Positions 42,288 through 50,501 of a stretch of 64,000 nt of DNA are shown piece by piece; position 1 is the stretch's first letter; each line of letters opens with the position of its first letter. The notes under the pieces were generated by a model, which was not told where the DNA came from, did no database searches, and saw only the letters and a list, made by a program, of their open reading frames with translations. Location of the stretch: assembly GCF_010093065.1 (NCBI RefSeq), contig NZ_CP048113.1:2046001-2110000 (forward strand), read 5' to 3'. The stretch is from Chitinophaga agri (lineage in GTDB: Bacteria; Bacteroidota; Bacteroidia; Chitinophagales; Chitinophagaceae). A program made the translations under genes and the position numbers.

Positions 42288-42947
42288 ATGGTGAACAACA
42301 TTAAGGTGGCCATTGCCGATGATCATAAGATCTTTCGCAGCGGCGTTATTAATACCCTCACCCCATATGAGAACATAAGTGTTGTATTTGAAGCTGAAGA
42401 TGGGGCGCACCTGCTGCAGATAATGGAAGAACAACAACCTGACGTTATCCTGATGGACCTGAAGATGCCCAATATGGACGGTATTGAAGCCACCAAAAAA
42501 GTGCGCGAGAAATACGCAAATGTTAAAGTGATCGTACTAACCATGTATGAAGACGACAACTTCATTGTACATCTCATCGAAAATGGCGCTAACGCCTATC
42601 TGCTCAAAAATGCAGAACCAGGAGAGATCTATGAAGCTATCTGCACAACCTACGAAAAGGGCTTTTACTTCAATGAGAATGTAAACCTCGCCCTGCTCAA
42701 GAAAGTCATGCACAAGAACAAGCAACACTTTAAACCCACCTTCAGAAATGAAGTGCAGCTCACCGACCGCGAGCTGGAAGTCCTGCGTCTTATCTGTAAC
42801 GAACATACGACCCAGGAGATCTCCAAGGAAATATTCCTCAGCCCACGCACGGTAGAAGGTCTTCGCCAGAAGTTACTGGAGAAGACCGGCGCTAAAAATA
42901 TCGTCGGCCTGGTCATGCACGCTTTCAGAAACGGAATAATTGAATGA
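42288..42947 (+). CDS. LuxR-type (NarL family) response regulator
   Basis: 219 residues: receiver domain with acidic DDH near residue 10, phospho-acceptor Asp in VILMDLKMPNMDG (about 56), Thr in VIVLTMYEDD and Lys in AYLLKNAEPGEI; then a LuxR helix-turn-helix LTDRELEVLRLICNEHTTQEISKEIFLSPRTVEGLRQKLLEKTGAKN, condensed to LTDRELEVL and SPRTVEGLRQKLLEK. Cognate kinase is the upstream gene. Its target genes are not known; the inverted repeat in front of it is a candidate own-operator. Confidence 0.93.
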   Translation: MVNNIKVAIADDHKIFRSGVINTLTPYENISVVFEAEDGAHLLQIMEEQQPDVILMDLKMPNMDGIEATKKVREKYANVKVIVLTMYEDDNFIVHLIENGANAYLLKNAEPGEIYEAICTTYEKGFYFNENVNLALLKKVMHKNKQHFKPTFRNEVQLTDRELEVLRLICNEHTTQEISKEIFLSPRTVEGLRQKLLEKTGAKNIVGLVMHAFRNGIIE

Positions 42948-43016
42948 TAAGTGGGTTGATGGTATGATAAAGTTGCCTCATCTTTGCAACTTATTAAACC
43001 ACCAAACGAAACACAT

Positions 43017-43859
43017 ATGAAATCTCTGTTCCGTTACCTGTCAGCAGGTTGTTCTTTATTGCTGTGTGCACAGTTGTCTTTCGCTCAGGGCGTTAAAATG
43101 CCGGCTCCGAGCCCTGGACAAACCATCCACCAGGACTTCGCATTATCTTTTGTTGAAGTAAATTATTCCCGTCCTGCTACCAAAGGAAGAAAAGTGATGG
43201 GCGACTTAGTTCCTTTCGACAAAGTATGGAGAACCGGTGCCAATGGCGCAACTGTTATCACCTTTGGAGATGACATCAAATTTGGCGGTACCGATGTAAA
43301 AGCCGGTAAATATGGTCTGTTGACTATACCTGGCAAAACCGAGTGGACTGTGATCCTGACAAAAAGCCTGGATGTAACCAGCCCTGCTGCTTACAAGCCG
43401 GAAAATGATGTTGTTCGCGTAAAAGTGAAACCTACCGAACTGCCTTTCTCTGTTGAAAACTTCATGATCAATTTCGACAATGTAACAGCAAATTCTACCA
43501 GAATGATGCTGATCTGGGAAAAAACAATGGTTTCCGTTGAACTGGCTGCTGAAGTTGACAGCAAGATCATGGCACAGCTGGACGCTGCAATGAAAGGTGA
43601 TAAAAAACCTTACTTCCAGGCAGCTACCTACTACTACGAAACCAACCGTGACCTGAAACAGGCACTGGCATGGGCCGAAGAAGCTGTAAAGGAAAATCCG
43701 ACCGCTTTCTGGATCGCTACGCTGAAAGCACGTATACAGGCTAAAGCTGGCGATAAGAAAGCCGCTAAAGCAACTGCTGAAAAAGCGATCGAGCTGGCTA
43801 AAGCAGCAAAAAATGATGACTATGTAGTGATCAATCAGAAGATTATCGCTTCTTTATAA
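43017..43859 (+). CDS. DUF2911 exported protein with TPR-like C-terminus
   Basis: A 280-residue protein with a signal peptide ending in SFAQ. The DUF2911 core is MPAPSPGQTIHQDF, VNYSRPATKGRKVMGDLVPFDKVWRTGANGAT, and FGGTDVKAGKYGLLTIPG (about residues 25-110); the last third is helical and TPR-like (YYYETNRDLKQALAWAEEAV). It is likely periplasmic. The family function is unknown. An ATG 11 codons upstream would spoil the signal peptide. It is followed by a terminator. Confidence 0.87.
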   Translation: MKSLFRYLSAGCSLLLCAQLSFAQGVKMPAPSPGQTIHQDFALSFVEVNYSRPATKGRKVMGDLVPFDKVWRTGANGATVITFGDDIKFGGTDVKAGKYGLLTIPGKTEWTVILTKSLDVTSPAAYKPENDVVRVKVKPTELPFSVENFMINFDNVTANSTRMMLIWEKTMVSVELAAEVDSKIMAQLDAAMKGDKKPYFQAATYYYETNRDLKQALAWAEEAVKENPTAFWIATLKARIQAKAGDKKAAKATAEKAIELAKAAKNDDYVVINQKIIASL

Positions 43860-43880
43860 GTTGTTCTTTTTACAAAGCAT

Positions 43881-43905
43881 GAAGCCCGGCAAACTGCCGG
43901 GCTTC
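43881..43905. terminator. Terminator DUF2911/symporter
   Basis: GAAGCCCGGC (43881-43890) and GCCGGGCTTC (43896-43905) form a perfect 10-bp stem with loop AAACT and T-rich sequence after; the symporter gene converges from the other side. Confidence 0.88.
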
Positions 43906-43911
43906 TTTATT

Positions 43912-45615
43912 TTATACCAGTACTTTGCGCTGCTTCTTTCCAATTACCAGCTGCAGGACCGCAGCGATACCCAGGACCAGCAAACAGCCAATAGCATTGA
44001 GCCAGAGGAAGGAAACAATGTTCAGCAGATAGATAACAATTACACCTGCTTCAGAAATAATAGCCGCCCAGAATGTCGCAGATCCGCCAATTCTCTTGCA
44101 ATAAAATGCTACCAGGAAGATACCCAGTATCACGCCGTAGAACAGCGATCCCAGGATATTAACAGCCTCGATCAAACTACCCAGCTGACTCGCAAACTGC
44201 GCTACCACGATACAGAAAATGCCCCAAAACACCGTCCACCAGCGCGACACAGATAAATAATGTGCATCACTTTCCTCCTTCTTAAACAACCGCTGATAGA
44301 TATCGATCACAGTCGTGGAAGCCAGTGAGTTCAGTGCAGCTGCAATACTCCCCCAGGCCGCCAAAAATATTATTGCGATCAGCAGTCCGACCAATCCCTT
44401 CGGTAAATTATTCACCACAAAATGCAGGAAGATATAGTTCGTATCATTTGTATCTGCTGCCGGATCTGCCTTTTTGATGAGGGTGATCGCTTCCTCACGG
44501 GTAGCAGCAGAACGGGCTTCCGTGGCCTGTAATGCAGATTTCTTCTCTGCGATCACCGCTGCATCCCCACCTTTAATGGCTGCTGCCATTTCCCTTACCT
44601 GCTGTTCTTTGGTTGTCGCAAGCTGATTGTATTTATTTTCTACCACCCTGAAAGCTGCACCTTCTTCTGAATTATGCACTTTTTTGATCTGCGCCTCATT
44701 AAAAAATACCGGCGCCTTGAAATACAGGTAGAACACAAACACCATCGCACCGATCAATAGAATGAGGAACTGCATAGGTACTTTCACCAGTCCGTTCATC
44801 AACAACCCCAGACGGCTTTCCTTAACGGAACGGGCTGTGAGGTACCGCCCTACCTGCGACTGGTCCGTACCGAAGTAGGACAGCGCAAGGAAGAACCCAC
44901 CTATCAGACCGCTCCAGATATTATACCTGTCTTTCCAGTTAAAGTCTGTGACGATCACATTCAGCTTATCCATCTTACCGGACACCTGTAATGCTTCCTT
45001 AAACCCGACATCGGCAGGCAACATATGCACCACCATCCAACCTGCCAGGAACATAGCGGCGAAGATGATCGCCAGCTGGAAAGTTTGCGTATAACTAACC
45101 GCCCTCGTTCCCCCCGATACCGTGTAAATAATGAGTAAGCCCCCCATAATCACATTGGTCAGGTAGATATTCCAGCCCAATAGTGAGGATAAGATAATAG
45201 ATGGTGCGTAAATGCTGATACCTGTAGATAATGCACGCTGTAGCAGGAACAACCCGGATGTCAGCGTACGGGTTTTCAGGTCAAAACGTTGCTCCAGATA
45301 TTCGTAGGCAGTAAATACTTTCAGTTTATGAAAGATGGGCACGAAGGTGATACATAAGACTACCATTGCCAGCGGCAAACCAAAATAATACTGCACGAAG
45401 CGCATGCCGTCAGTATAGGCTTGCCCGGGAGCAGACAGGAATGTTACGGCACTGGCCTGGGTACCGATAATAGATAATAGCACAATGTACCAGGGCATGG
45501 ACTGGTTATCCAGAAAATAACCCTGCATGTCGCGTTGACCACGACTTTTCCATACGCCATACAGGATGATACCGACCAGTGTAACCACCAGTACGATCCA
45601 ATCAGCTACGCTCAT
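43912..45615 (-). CDS. Sodium:solute symporter (SSS family)
   Basis: A 567-residue inner-membrane transporter with about 13-14 helices. SSS hallmarks: a first-helix DWIVLVVTLVGIILYG, GTQASAVTFLSAPGQAYTDGMRF, the GLxTA-like RAVSYTQTFQLAIIF and YFGTDQSQVGRYLTARS. Between residues 301 and 396 there is a hydrophilic, Ala/Glu/Lys-rich insertion (coiled-coil-like) between two helices. The substrate is not evident from the sequence. Its start codon overlaps the stop of a 36-residue membrane protein as ATGA, so the two are coupled; a PIG-L deacetylase gene is further upstream on the same strand. Confidence 0.93.
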   Translation of the reverse strand: MSVADWIVLVVTLVGIILYGVWKSRGQRDMQGYFLDNQSMPWYIVLLSIIGTQASAVTFLSAPGQAYTDGMRFVQYYFGLPLAMVVLCITFVPIFHKLKVFTAYEYLEQRFDLKTRTLTSGLFLLQRALSTGISIYAPSIILSSLLGWNIYLTNVIMGGLLIIYTVSGGTRAVSYTQTFQLAIIFAAMFLAGWMVVHMLPADVGFKEALQVSGKMDKLNVIVTDFNWKDRYNIWSGLIGGFFLALSYFGTDQSQVGRYLTARSVKESRLGLLMNGLVKVPMQFLILLIGAMVFVFYLYFKAPVFFNEAQIKKVHNSEEGAAFRVVENKYNQLATTKEQQVREMAAAIKGGDAAVIAEKKSALQATEARSAATREEAITLIKKADPAADTNDTNYIFLHFVVNNLPKGLVGLLIAIIFLAAWGSIAAALNSLASTTVIDIYQRLFKKEESDAHYLSVSRWWTVFWGIFCIVVAQFASQLGSLIEAVNILGSLFYGVILGIFLVAFYCKRIGGSATFWAAIISEAGVIVIYLLNIVSFLWLNAIGCLLVLGIAAVLQLVIGKKQRKVLV

Positions 45616-45722
45616 GAAAATACTTTAGTGAACAAATAAAATCCTCCAATCAGGAGTACCAGCCAGGCAATGACAAATGCATACCAGAGGCGCCAGTAAT
45701 TGTAAGAGCCTTCTTCTTTCAT
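45612..45722 (-). CDS. 36-residue membrane protein coupled to the symporter
   Basis: A short frame: MKEEGSYNYWRLWYAF, then one hydrophobic helix VIAWLVLLIGGFYLF and a short basic/polar end TKVFS. The stop overlaps the symporter ATG (ATGA), which indicates translational coupling. In other SSS transporters (for example the acetate permease with its DUF485 partner) a small membrane protein is encoded directly upstream; this is a shorter, unrelated-looking example. It may be an accessory subunit or regulator of the symporter. Confidence 0.7.
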   Translation of the reverse strand: MKEEGSYNYWRLWYAFVIAWLVLLIGGFYLFTKVFS

Positions 45723-45740
45723 AACAGATGGTGTTGTGAG

Positions 45741-45766
45741 ATTAGGAATTGGGAACTAGGAATTGG
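45741..45766. repeat. AATTAGGAATTGG-type repeat, left arm
   Basis: Two units, ATTAGGAATTGG (45741-45752) and CTAGGAATTGG. The first is an exact inverted match, over 12 bp, to CCAATTCCTAAT at 45876-45887. The pair brackets the 160-base gap between the two small membrane-protein genes. Confidence 0.65.
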
Positions 45767-45863
45767 TTTATCTGAAAAAATGTTATATCCCCAGATGATA
45801 ACTACTGTTCCTCATTCTTTTACAAAAAGATGATTGATAACGTTGCAGGCACTTATGAAATAT

Positions 45864-45890
45864 AATTCCTAATGACCAATTCCTAATTCC
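45864..45890. repeat. AATTAGGAATTGG-type repeat, right arm overlapping a stop codon
   Basis: Reverse-oriented units AATTCCTAAT and CCAATTCCTAATTCC. The TAG stop of the 54-residue membrane protein gene (45885-45883 on the reverse strand) lies inside the repeat. Confidence 0.65.
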
Positions 45891-46047
45891 TCTTCTTTAG
45901 CATGTTTCCGCTGAGCAATCCCAATCCAAGGCCGATCAGCAGGCCAATATGCACTCTTTTGATCCCAAAACCTATGACCAGTCCGACTATAATACATAAG
46001 ACGGCCATAATAGTGAGTCTCGATCCACTTTCACGTTTATTGCTCAT
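45883..46047 (-). CDS. 54-residue membrane protein
   Basis: A short frame beginning MSNKRESGSR, with two adjacent hydrophobic stretches: LTIMAVLCIIVGLVIGFGI and, after KRVH, IGLLIGLGLGLLSG, ending in the basic NMLKKRN. This is a plausible two-helix hairpin with both ends in the cytosol. It starts 24 bases downstream of the PIG-L deacetylase gene, which suggests one transcript. The function is unknown. Confidence 0.65.
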   Translation of the reverse strand: MSNKRESGSRLTIMAVLCIIVGLVIGFGIKRVHIGLLIGLGLGLLSGNMLKKRN

Positions 46048-46071
46048 GGGATGGTTTGATATATTTTTAGT

Positions 46072-48549
46072 CTATTTCTTTTTAGAAATAAGATTGACAA
46101 ATAAACGGTAGGCGCCTGGCACACCTGCTGGCAGCTCCCTAAAAAAGGCCAGGGATGTATACACATATCTTCCCTTGCCGTAATCCGCTACCAGTGTGGA
46201 ACCCTGTAATGCTTCCTCCCCTTTGTCATGCATGGCGAAGAGCTTTTGATAGGCAGGATCTGCCATTTGTGTAAAGTAAAGTCCTCTCTCCTGTATCCAG
46301 CCATCAAAATCGTGGTCGGTGATATGGTTAGGATAATGCATCACTTCACTCTGTGGCTGTAAAATAGTTACAGCTGCAGTTTCATCAGTCACACGGTCAC
46401 GGGTAAGTGTAAACGGATAAGGACCGATATCAGTGGTCATCAGTGGAGAGCTTACATTATACTGTACCAGGTAAGTACCGCCGTTCTTTACGTATTCCAT
46501 GAGGCGCGGCTGCAAGTATTTGATACGTGGATTGATATTATAGACTCTCACACCTGCTATGATAGCATCATACTGCTGGAGGTCACCGTTCATGATCTCT
46601 TTTTCATCCAGTAAGGTCACTTCGTAACCTACCTGTCTGAGCGAGGCAGCCACCATATCGCCAGCACCGGCAATGTATCCCAGTTTGCGGCCGTTACGCT
46701 GCAGGTCTACTGTAACCAGGCGGGCAGTAGCATCCGGGAAGATAGTGATGTCAGGAATATGATCGTAGGCAATCGTGCGTACACTCTGCGTGTATACTTT
46801 ACCTTCACTGCGTACTTCAACACGTAGTGTATCCGTACGGTTGATACCGGCTACTTTAAGTGGGGCGATATGGAAGGTTACAACCGCTTCGTCTCCCTTT
46901 GCAGCGAGTTCATACTGCTGTTCTGCTTCCTGGCTGGTAAAGCCGGCAGGCAGCTGTAAACGTACGGTTCCCCTATTCTTTGCGCCCATTGCCCGGAGCT
47001 TGATCTGTACCGGCTGTGGCTGGGTCTGAGTGAAGACAAATACGTTGTTGTTCAGCGCTGCGACTACAGGCGGCGCCACTACCAGTGGCTCATATAATTC
47101 ACCTTTAACGGGATCGGTAAATTTATATTGCACAGGCCTGGTAACTGTCAGCTGTTCCCCATTGATACGCAGTCTGATAACGGCTTCAAGTGCAGGCTTA
47201 TTCTCCGGATATCCTACCAGCATAGCATCCCTGATGGTATAGATACCTATCGGATGTGGCGCCTGCAGCCAGTAAGGCTGCGATTCTTCCTGATTAGCCG
47301 GCAGTGTCATCATCTCTGCGATGGTACGCAGACGGTTATTCTCCAGCGGCAGTTTATTGAAGGTGGTGTCTTTTCCACCGAAAGTGATCTGTTCTACCGT
47401 GACATTCGTGTTACTGTTGCAAAGGAGCTGTACACTTCCCTGCATCGGTTGACCCGGAACAACGGTCTGGCTGTTGCTGTAGGCTTCCATCCAGAGACCG
47501 GCACATGCCGTTATCAGGTCTTCAGTTTCTTTCAGTTTCTGTGTACGCCAGTAGCCATCAGGCAGGGCTTGAATCGCTTTGCGGATGTCCAGCAGGGCAG
47601 GAACAGAAGCAGCGGGATCTTCTATGTTGAAGGCTGCCTGTGCTTTGTCCACCTTCTCTCCGATGGCTTTACCGCCAGGGATGCGGGACCAGGAGGTGTT
47701 GACACCATCCAGCAGACTATAAACAGGTTTACCACCTTTTATCGGCGCGAAATACTCATAGGAACTACCTCTTGAAGCCGGAACGCCAAAGCCCTGGCTT
47801 TTATGCTGGGAACGGCTTTCGGCCGCTATTTCACCATATCCCCTACCCAGCAGGTAATTGAAGGCGCCCACATTCAGCTCATATAATTTACCATCAGAAT
47901 TATCGACAGTACCAGCCCAGTTGAAGGTGTTCCACATGATGCGGTGCGCCTTCCAGGGCTTTAAATGCTTCAGTTGTTCGGGGTAACGTGCAGGATCAGC
48001 GGCAGCTTCGAATGCTTCTTCTGCCAGCATTGCCGATGCAGTATGATGACCATGGCCCGCACGGCTATCTGGTGGGAAGCGGCATACGATCACGTCGGGC
48101 TGGAATTTACGGATCATCCAGACCACGTCTCCGAGGATCTTTTCTTTATCCCAGATAGTGAATGTCTCTGCAGGGTTTTTAGAGAAACCAAAATCGAGTG
48201 CACGGGTAAAGAACTGTTCTGCTCCGTCTATTCTGCGGGCAGCCAGTAGTTCCTGTGTACGGATCAGGCCGAGTAGTTCCCCCTGTTCGTCACCAACGAG
48301 GTTCTGACCACCGTCCCCTCTGGTGAGAGAGAGGTATCCGGTACGATATAATTTCTCTTTCGCCAGGAATCCCAGTAAACGGGTATTCTCATCATCAGGA
48401 TGAGCGGCGATATATAACACGCTACCAAGCGTATCTAACTTTTTGAATTGCAGTTTTATGTCAGCCGCATTAATGACCGGAGAGCGTTGTGCCCATGTGG
48501 TAGCGGCGAATAGTCCTGAAATCAGTGTTAAACAGAATCCTTTAACCAT
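46072..48549 (-). CDS. Large exported PIG-L-family deacetylase
   Basis: An 825-residue protein with a signal peptide (LTLISGLFAATTWAQ). The PIG-L/LmbE zinc hydrolase domain covers about residues 35-300: the metal-binding AHPDDE (about 49-54), LTRGDGGQNLVGDEQGELLG, and AGHGHHTASAML with the third ligand His pair. The C-terminal 500 residues contain beta-sandwich parts and a ThuA/glutamine-amidotransferase-like segment (YDAIIAGVRVYNINPRIKYLQPRLMEYVKNGGTYLVQYN, cut to YDAIIAGVRVYN). Family members remove N-acetyl groups from sugars. Being exported, it probably acts on glycans or glycoconjugates in the periplasm; the substrate is not known. Confidence 0.9.
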   Translation of the reverse strand: MVKGFCLTLISGLFAATTWAQRSPVINAADIKLQFKKLDTLGSVLYIAAHPDDENTRLLGFLAKEKLYRTGYLSLTRGDGGQNLVGDEQGELLGLIRTQELLAARRIDGAEQFFTRALDFGFSKNPAETFTIWDKEKILGDVVWMIRKFQPDVIVCRFPPDSRAGHGHHTASAMLAEEAFEAAADPARYPEQLKHLKPWKAHRIMWNTFNWAGTVDNSDGKLYELNVGAFNYLLGRGYGEIAAESRSQHKSQGFGVPASRGSSYEYFAPIKGGKPVYSLLDGVNTSWSRIPGGKAIGEKVDKAQAAFNIEDPAASVPALLDIRKAIQALPDGYWRTQKLKETEDLITACAGLWMEAYSNSQTVVPGQPMQGSVQLLCNSNTNVTVEQITFGGKDTTFNKLPLENNRLRTIAEMMTLPANQEESQPYWLQAPHPIGIYTIRDAMLVGYPENKPALEAVIRLRINGEQLTVTRPVQYKFTDPVKGELYEPLVVAPPVVAALNNNVFVFTQTQPQPVQIKLRAMGAKNRGTVRLQLPAGFTSQEAEQQYELAAKGDEAVVTFHIAPLKVAGINRTDTLRVEVRSEGKVYTQSVRTIAYDHIPDITIFPDATARLVTVDLQRNGRKLGYIAGAGDMVAASLRQVGYEVTLLDEKEIMNGDLQQYDAIIAGVRVYNINPRIKYLQPRLMEYVKNGGTYLVQYNVSSPLMTTDIGPYPFTLTRDRVTDETAAVTILQPQSEVMHYPNHITDHDFDGWIQERGLYFTQMADPAYQKLFAMHDKGEEALQGSTLVADYGKGRYVYTSLAFFRELPAGVPGAYRLFVNLISKKK

Positions 48550-48629
48550 TGCTTTTGTCTATTAAACAGTGGCCAAAAATAGTGATTAAATATAGCCGTA
48601 AAAGAAAATGTGATAAAAGGTGAAAATGT

Positions 48630-48959
48630 CTACTTTTTAAACATGAAGTAGACCGCACCAAGAATGAATACGAAGGACACCAGATAGTTCCAGCGTAATG
48701 GTTCCTTCAGGATGAAGATGGCGAAAAGACTGAAGACCGTTAGGGTGATTACTTCCTGGATCGTTTTCAGCTGGAAGCCGGTAAATCCTTCCTGTGCGCC
48801 AAAGCGGTTAGCGGGCACCATGAAGCAGTATTCGAAGAAAGCGATTCCCCAGCTGACAAGGATGACCTTCCAGAGCGGAACGTTTTCAAATTTCAGGTGG
48901 CCATACCAGGCGAAGGTCATAAAAGTGTTGGAAATCAATAGAAGAATAACTGTACGCAT
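48630..48959 (-). CDS. DUF486 (DMT-superfamily) membrane protein
   Basis: A 109-residue protein with four helices: VILLLISNTFMTFAWYGHL, KVILVSWGIAFFEYCFMVPANR, VITLTVFSLFAIFIL and YLVSFVFILGAVYFMF. The pattern FMTFAWYGHLK and EYCFMVPANRFG is diagnostic of DUF486, a small relative of multidrug transporters. The function is unknown. It is the last gene before a gene-poor kilobase. Confidence 0.9.
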   Translation of the reverse strand: MRTVILLLISNTFMTFAWYGHLKFENVPLWKVILVSWGIAFFEYCFMVPANRFGAQEGFTGFQLKTIQEVITLTVFSLFAIFILKEPLRWNYLVSFVFILGAVYFMFKK

Positions 48960-49929
48960 GAGATTTATGAATCAGATGCGTAAAGATAGCGGGAAAGAAA
49001 GAATTAGGAATGAGGAACGCGAATTGTGGATGGATCTGTTTGAGATATACCAGTACACCGCTAAGATATTTGAAACCGCTGACCGGACCGAAAAAATGTT
49101 GTCATGCGGGAATGTACTGCATCTTTTCGCACATTATACTGGGCGGAAGCGGGAAGCGTGGTATTTGATAACAGCCTGTAACCAGACATCGACCCTTAGT
49201 GAAGCGAAAACGACGGCTTCGTGTACTTTCTTCAGGATCGCTTTGAAATCCTTACTAACATTGTTGTATCTGTTATTGGCAAAGGCAGCATCTGTAGCTA
49301 GGAAAGGGGCATCCAGCTATACCTGACAGCTATAATGGCAGGGACCTATGGTCATGTTGTTTTTCCGGGTAATGTGTTGACGGGCTATTTAGGGATAGTA
49401 CAAAGAGAAAGTCGATGAAGGTTAATGTAAAGAAAACAAGTTGGTAATCAATGTAAATAATGTTGCAGACGTATTATTTGCAGTGATGGGCATCAGGGAG
49501 GTGCTGATCATATATATTGGAGATGATATTACAGCTAATGAATAGCCAGCGTTGACGGGAGTGTAACGGAGGCAAATAGGACTATTTACTATTGATAATC
49601 AATTCAAATGGTGATCAACGGTGGTAGGTCTGGTGATCAATGAACGACTGATCAGTCACTATATTTTCGGATAATATGCTGGTTAACTATTCAGCAGGAA
49701 CTAAAGTAAGCGCAGTAAGAAGAGAGTTATGTGAAGGCCAGCCATTAATAAAAAAGTGTTCAGCCAATACTATAATAGTCCAAAATACGTTTAATGACAA
49801 CATCCTCGAATTGAAACTCTGGACTTTAAAGAAAAAAATAAACCGGCCCAGAAGAGCCGGCCGGTTGTTACAGGTCTCAACTTTCCTATCATGCTTAGGA
49901 GTTGTAAGTTTTAACGCTAAAGCGGTGTT
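48960..49929. other. Gene-poor kilobase
   Basis: No gene I can support. The forward frame through 48968-49326 has no recognisable domain. A reverse frame at 49134-49355 reads like protein but is broken by one TAG (see findings). An AATTAGGAA unit is at 49003-49010 and a terminator of the next gene is at 49831-49866. The region may be a decayed locus. Confidence 0.5.
49831..49866 (-). terminator. Terminator of the small secreted beta-domain protein
   Basis: AACCGGCC (49866-49859 on the reverse strand) pairs with GGCCGGTT (49848-49841), followed by TATTTTTTTC (49840-49831), a strong T-tract in the reverse direction. Confidence 0.82.
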
Positions 49930-50244
49930 TTAGTCCAGCTTTATTTCCCCCAGGTCTGTTACTTTGCCGTCTTCGACTTTCACATCTTTAAGGGTGGCGT
50001 CTTTATAAGGATCTTTAGCGTCGATAATCACGGTATAGGTTCCTGCTTTCGCAGGCTGTACTGAAAAAGCGCCGTCGGTAACTGGAGCTTTCAATGTGTC
50101 CATGCCTGAGATAGCCCAGACTTCGTCGGCTCCGTCTACCGGCGTCACTTTGCCACTAATGGTTCCCCCGTCAAAGGAATTGAAGGCCAATGCTCCAATA
50201 ACCATGGCGACAAGTGCCGATAGGCCTAACTTTGTCGTTTTCAT
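49930..50244 (-). CDS. Small secreted carboxypeptidase-regulatory-like protein
   Basis: A 104-residue protein with a signal peptide (LSALVAMVIGALAFNS) followed by one beta-sandwich domain of about 75 residues: GTISGKVTPVDGADEVWAIS, TLKAPVTDGAFSVQPAKAGTYTVIIDAKDPYKDATLKDVKV, condensed to the signatures ISGKV, DGAFSV and AGTYTVIIDA. This is the CarboxypepD_reg type often found at the start of SusC proteins, here alone. Upstream, in the same orientation, is a 19-bp element identical to one in front of fecR-susC, so this gene may belong to the regulon of the ECF sigma factor at 50628. Confidence 0.82.
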   Translation of the reverse strand: MKTTKLGLSALVAMVIGALAFNSFDGGTISGKVTPVDGADEVWAISGMDTLKAPVTDGAFSVQPAKAGTYTVIIDAKDPYKDATLKDVKVEDGKVTDLGEIKLD

Positions 50245-50374
50245 ACAAATTGGTTTTAGGTTTCTTACAATATCGAAATGGTTATAAAAAACTCTTTAAA
50301 CCGCACTTGTTTAGCAGGCGCCTGCAAAGTGCCGCTTTGTTCACTGTCTACATATACAATACATCCAACTTGAT

Positions 50375-50393
50375 CCTTACCATTAGTCCTTTT
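50375..50393 (-). promoter_or_regulatory. 19-bp regulatory element, copy facing the small secreted protein
   Basis: On the reverse strand AAAAGGACTAATGGTAAGG, identical over 19 bp to 51268-51286. Both copies have a run of eight T just upstream and share a second block TTG-NN-TGTATT 7-17 bases downstream. This copy points towards the gene at 49930-50244, whose start is about 130 bases away. Interpretation: promoter or operator of one regulon. Confidence 0.65.
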
Positions 50394-50418
50394 GAAAAAA
50401 AAGTTTGTCTTTTTTTTA

Positions 50419-50444
50419 GCTTTTCGGCTTTTTCGCCGAAAAGC
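50419..50444. other. 10-bp hairpin in the sigma upstream region
   Basis: GCTTTTCGGC (50419-50428) and GCCGAAAAGC (50435-50444) form a perfect stem with a TTTTTC loop. There is no T-tract after it, and no gene ends nearby, so its role is unclear. Confidence 0.4.
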
Positions 50445-50501
50445 CTTTACTGTGGCGGATTTTATTTTCTAAGATTCTGAAATCTCTGGTTATGAATGCC
50501 G

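Noticed and set aside
48712..49326. 204-residue forward frame over and beyond the DUF486 gene
   Set aside because: Half is antisense to a clear membrane-protein gene and the rest has no recognisable feature.
49676..49933. 85-residue forward frame
   Set aside because: Runs through the terminator of the next gene and has no domain; composition is not protein-like.
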